Positions 5,551 to 5,713 of a DNA stretch of 5,713 nt are shown in pieces. Every line of letters begins with the position of its first letter. Position 1 is the stretch's first letter. The position numbers and the translations under genes are program-made. Origin of the DNA: Nanobdellota archaeon (lineage in GTDB: Archaea > Nanobdellota > Nanobdellia > Pacearchaeales > UBA12030); assembly GCA_022572525.1 (NCBI GenBank), contig JACZVS010000035.1, positions 1-5,713 of the forward strand, read 5' to 3'. The notes beneath the pieces were generated by a model. It had not been told where the DNA came from, ran no database searches, and worked only from the letters and a program-made list of their open reading frames with translations.

Positions 5551-5560
5551 GGTTTAAAAG
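5551..5560 (-). promoter_or_regulatory. TATA box of the ureohydrolase-thpR operon
   Basis: Read on the minus strand, CTTTTAAACC is centred about 24.5 bases before the ureohydrolase ATG (5529-5531), again the spacing of a leaderless archaeal transcript. The core TTTAAA is palindromic and also sits about 23.5 bases before an ATG on the + strand at 5579, so the box could in principle drive transcription both ways. Confidence 0.55.
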
Positions 5561-5604
5561 AATATTGTTCAATCAGTCATGAGCAGTAACTTAAAGGAAG
5601 GGTT

Positions 5605-5632
5605 GATAAGGGAAACCTTGGTTTCCTTTATT
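5605..5632. repeat. Inverted repeat / hairpin (possible terminator-like element)
   Basis: GGAAACC (5611-5617) and GGTTTCC (5620-5626) are perfect inverted arms separated by TT. The pairing can be carried outward to 5605/5632 with A-T pairs and two G-U wobbles, giving a stem of about 12-13 pairs closed by a CTTG-type loop. On the minus strand the outer edge of this stem coincides with the stop codon of a probable upstream gene, so it sits where a 3' end signal or 3' UTR structure would be expected, before the ureohydrolase promoter. It lacks a strong downstream U tract on that strand, so terminator function is a guess. Confidence 0.5.
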
Positions 5633-5713
5633 CAGGTATTAGAGCAAAAAAACTATATTTTTTTATTTTTGCAAGATTTTTCACATCTGCTAACTTAACA
5701 GATTTTATCCTTT
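5628..5713 (-). CDS. Probable C-terminal end of an unidentified protein (5' part outside window)
   Basis: On the minus strand one frame is open from the window edge to a TAA at 5628-5630, giving 27 visible residues ending KKYSFFALIPE. The codons have the purine-rich first positions seen in the other genes of this window, and the peptide mixes lysines with hydrophobic residues like its neighbours. The placement fits a gene upstream of the ureohydrolase on the same strand, with a hairpin at its stop and about 95 bases to the ureohydrolase ATG. The fragment is too short to name a family. A chance open frame is quite possible, and a competing 39-codon ORF runs on the opposite strand at 5579-5698. 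Confidence 0.4.
   Translation of the reverse strand, partial: RIKSVKLADVKNLAKIKKYSFFALIPE

Noticed and set aside
5646..5670. A7-CTATA-T7-A-T5 stretch as a poly-T terminator or hairpin
   Set aside because: It is pure A/T, and on the minus strand it reads as ordinary Lys/Ile/Phe codons of the likely edge gene.
5579..5698. 39-codon + strand ORF as an annotated gene
   Set aside because: The second half is rich in TTT/TTA/TTG codons and looks like the complement of coding sequence; the opposite strand has a more coding-like frame. It is kept only as a finding.
1..5713. CRISPR array, tRNA, rRNA, insertion sequence or attachment site
   Set aside because: I saw no regularly spaced direct repeats, cloverleaf-like segment, transposase motif or flanking repeats; nearly all bases are in housekeeping-like genes.

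Overview
This 5.7 kb window looks like a piece of a compact, AT-rich archaeal genome. The archaeal signals are a Hef/FANCM-type repair helicase, an XPF/Hef-type ERCC4 nuclease, a ThpR-type RNA 2',3'-cyclic phosphodiesterase, and TATA-like boxes centred about 24-27 bases before several start codons, which is the spacing expected of leaderless archaeal transcripts. The density (1-40 base gaps, overlapping gene ends, many lysine-rich proteins) would suit a DPANN-like lineage such as Woesearchaeota or Pacearchaeota. That placement is inference and no marker gene settles it.

Layout. On the + strand, a left-truncated Hef-type helicase C-terminal half overlaps a small Rieske [2Fe-2S] protein by four bases. 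An NDUFA9-like atypical SDR protein follows, behind its own TATA box. Its 3' end overlaps by 11 bases the end of a minus-strand transaldolase. A 40-base divergent region with a near-palindromic TATA box separates the transaldolase from a DUF2784-like three-helix membrane protein, which is followed 10 bases later by an unlisted 40-residue zinc-ribbon microprotein. A stand-alone ERCC4-HhH nuclease follows behind its own TATA box. Its stop overlaps the stop of a minus-strand pair, ureohydrolase (agmatinase/arginase fold) then ThpR, separated by a single base. The last 180 bases hold the ureohydrolase promoter, a strong inverted repeat, and what is probably the C-terminal end of another minus-strand gene leaving the window.

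How the genes may fit together. The clearest biological point is that the two halves of Hef, fused in one protein in many euryarchaea, appear here as two separate same-strand genes 2.7 kb apart. The helicase half ends in a PCNA-binding-like motif, which might stand in for the lost covalent link. The other genes are metabolic or housekeeping (carbon-sugar interconversion, redox, guanidino-compound hydrolysis, RNA end processing) and show no obvious common pathway. I do not see a convincing new multi-gene system, mobile element, CRISPR array, tRNA or rRNA. The items most worth a second look are the split Hef, the zinc-ribbon microprotein, the divergent ureohydrolase loop, and the hairpin and promoter region at the right edge.
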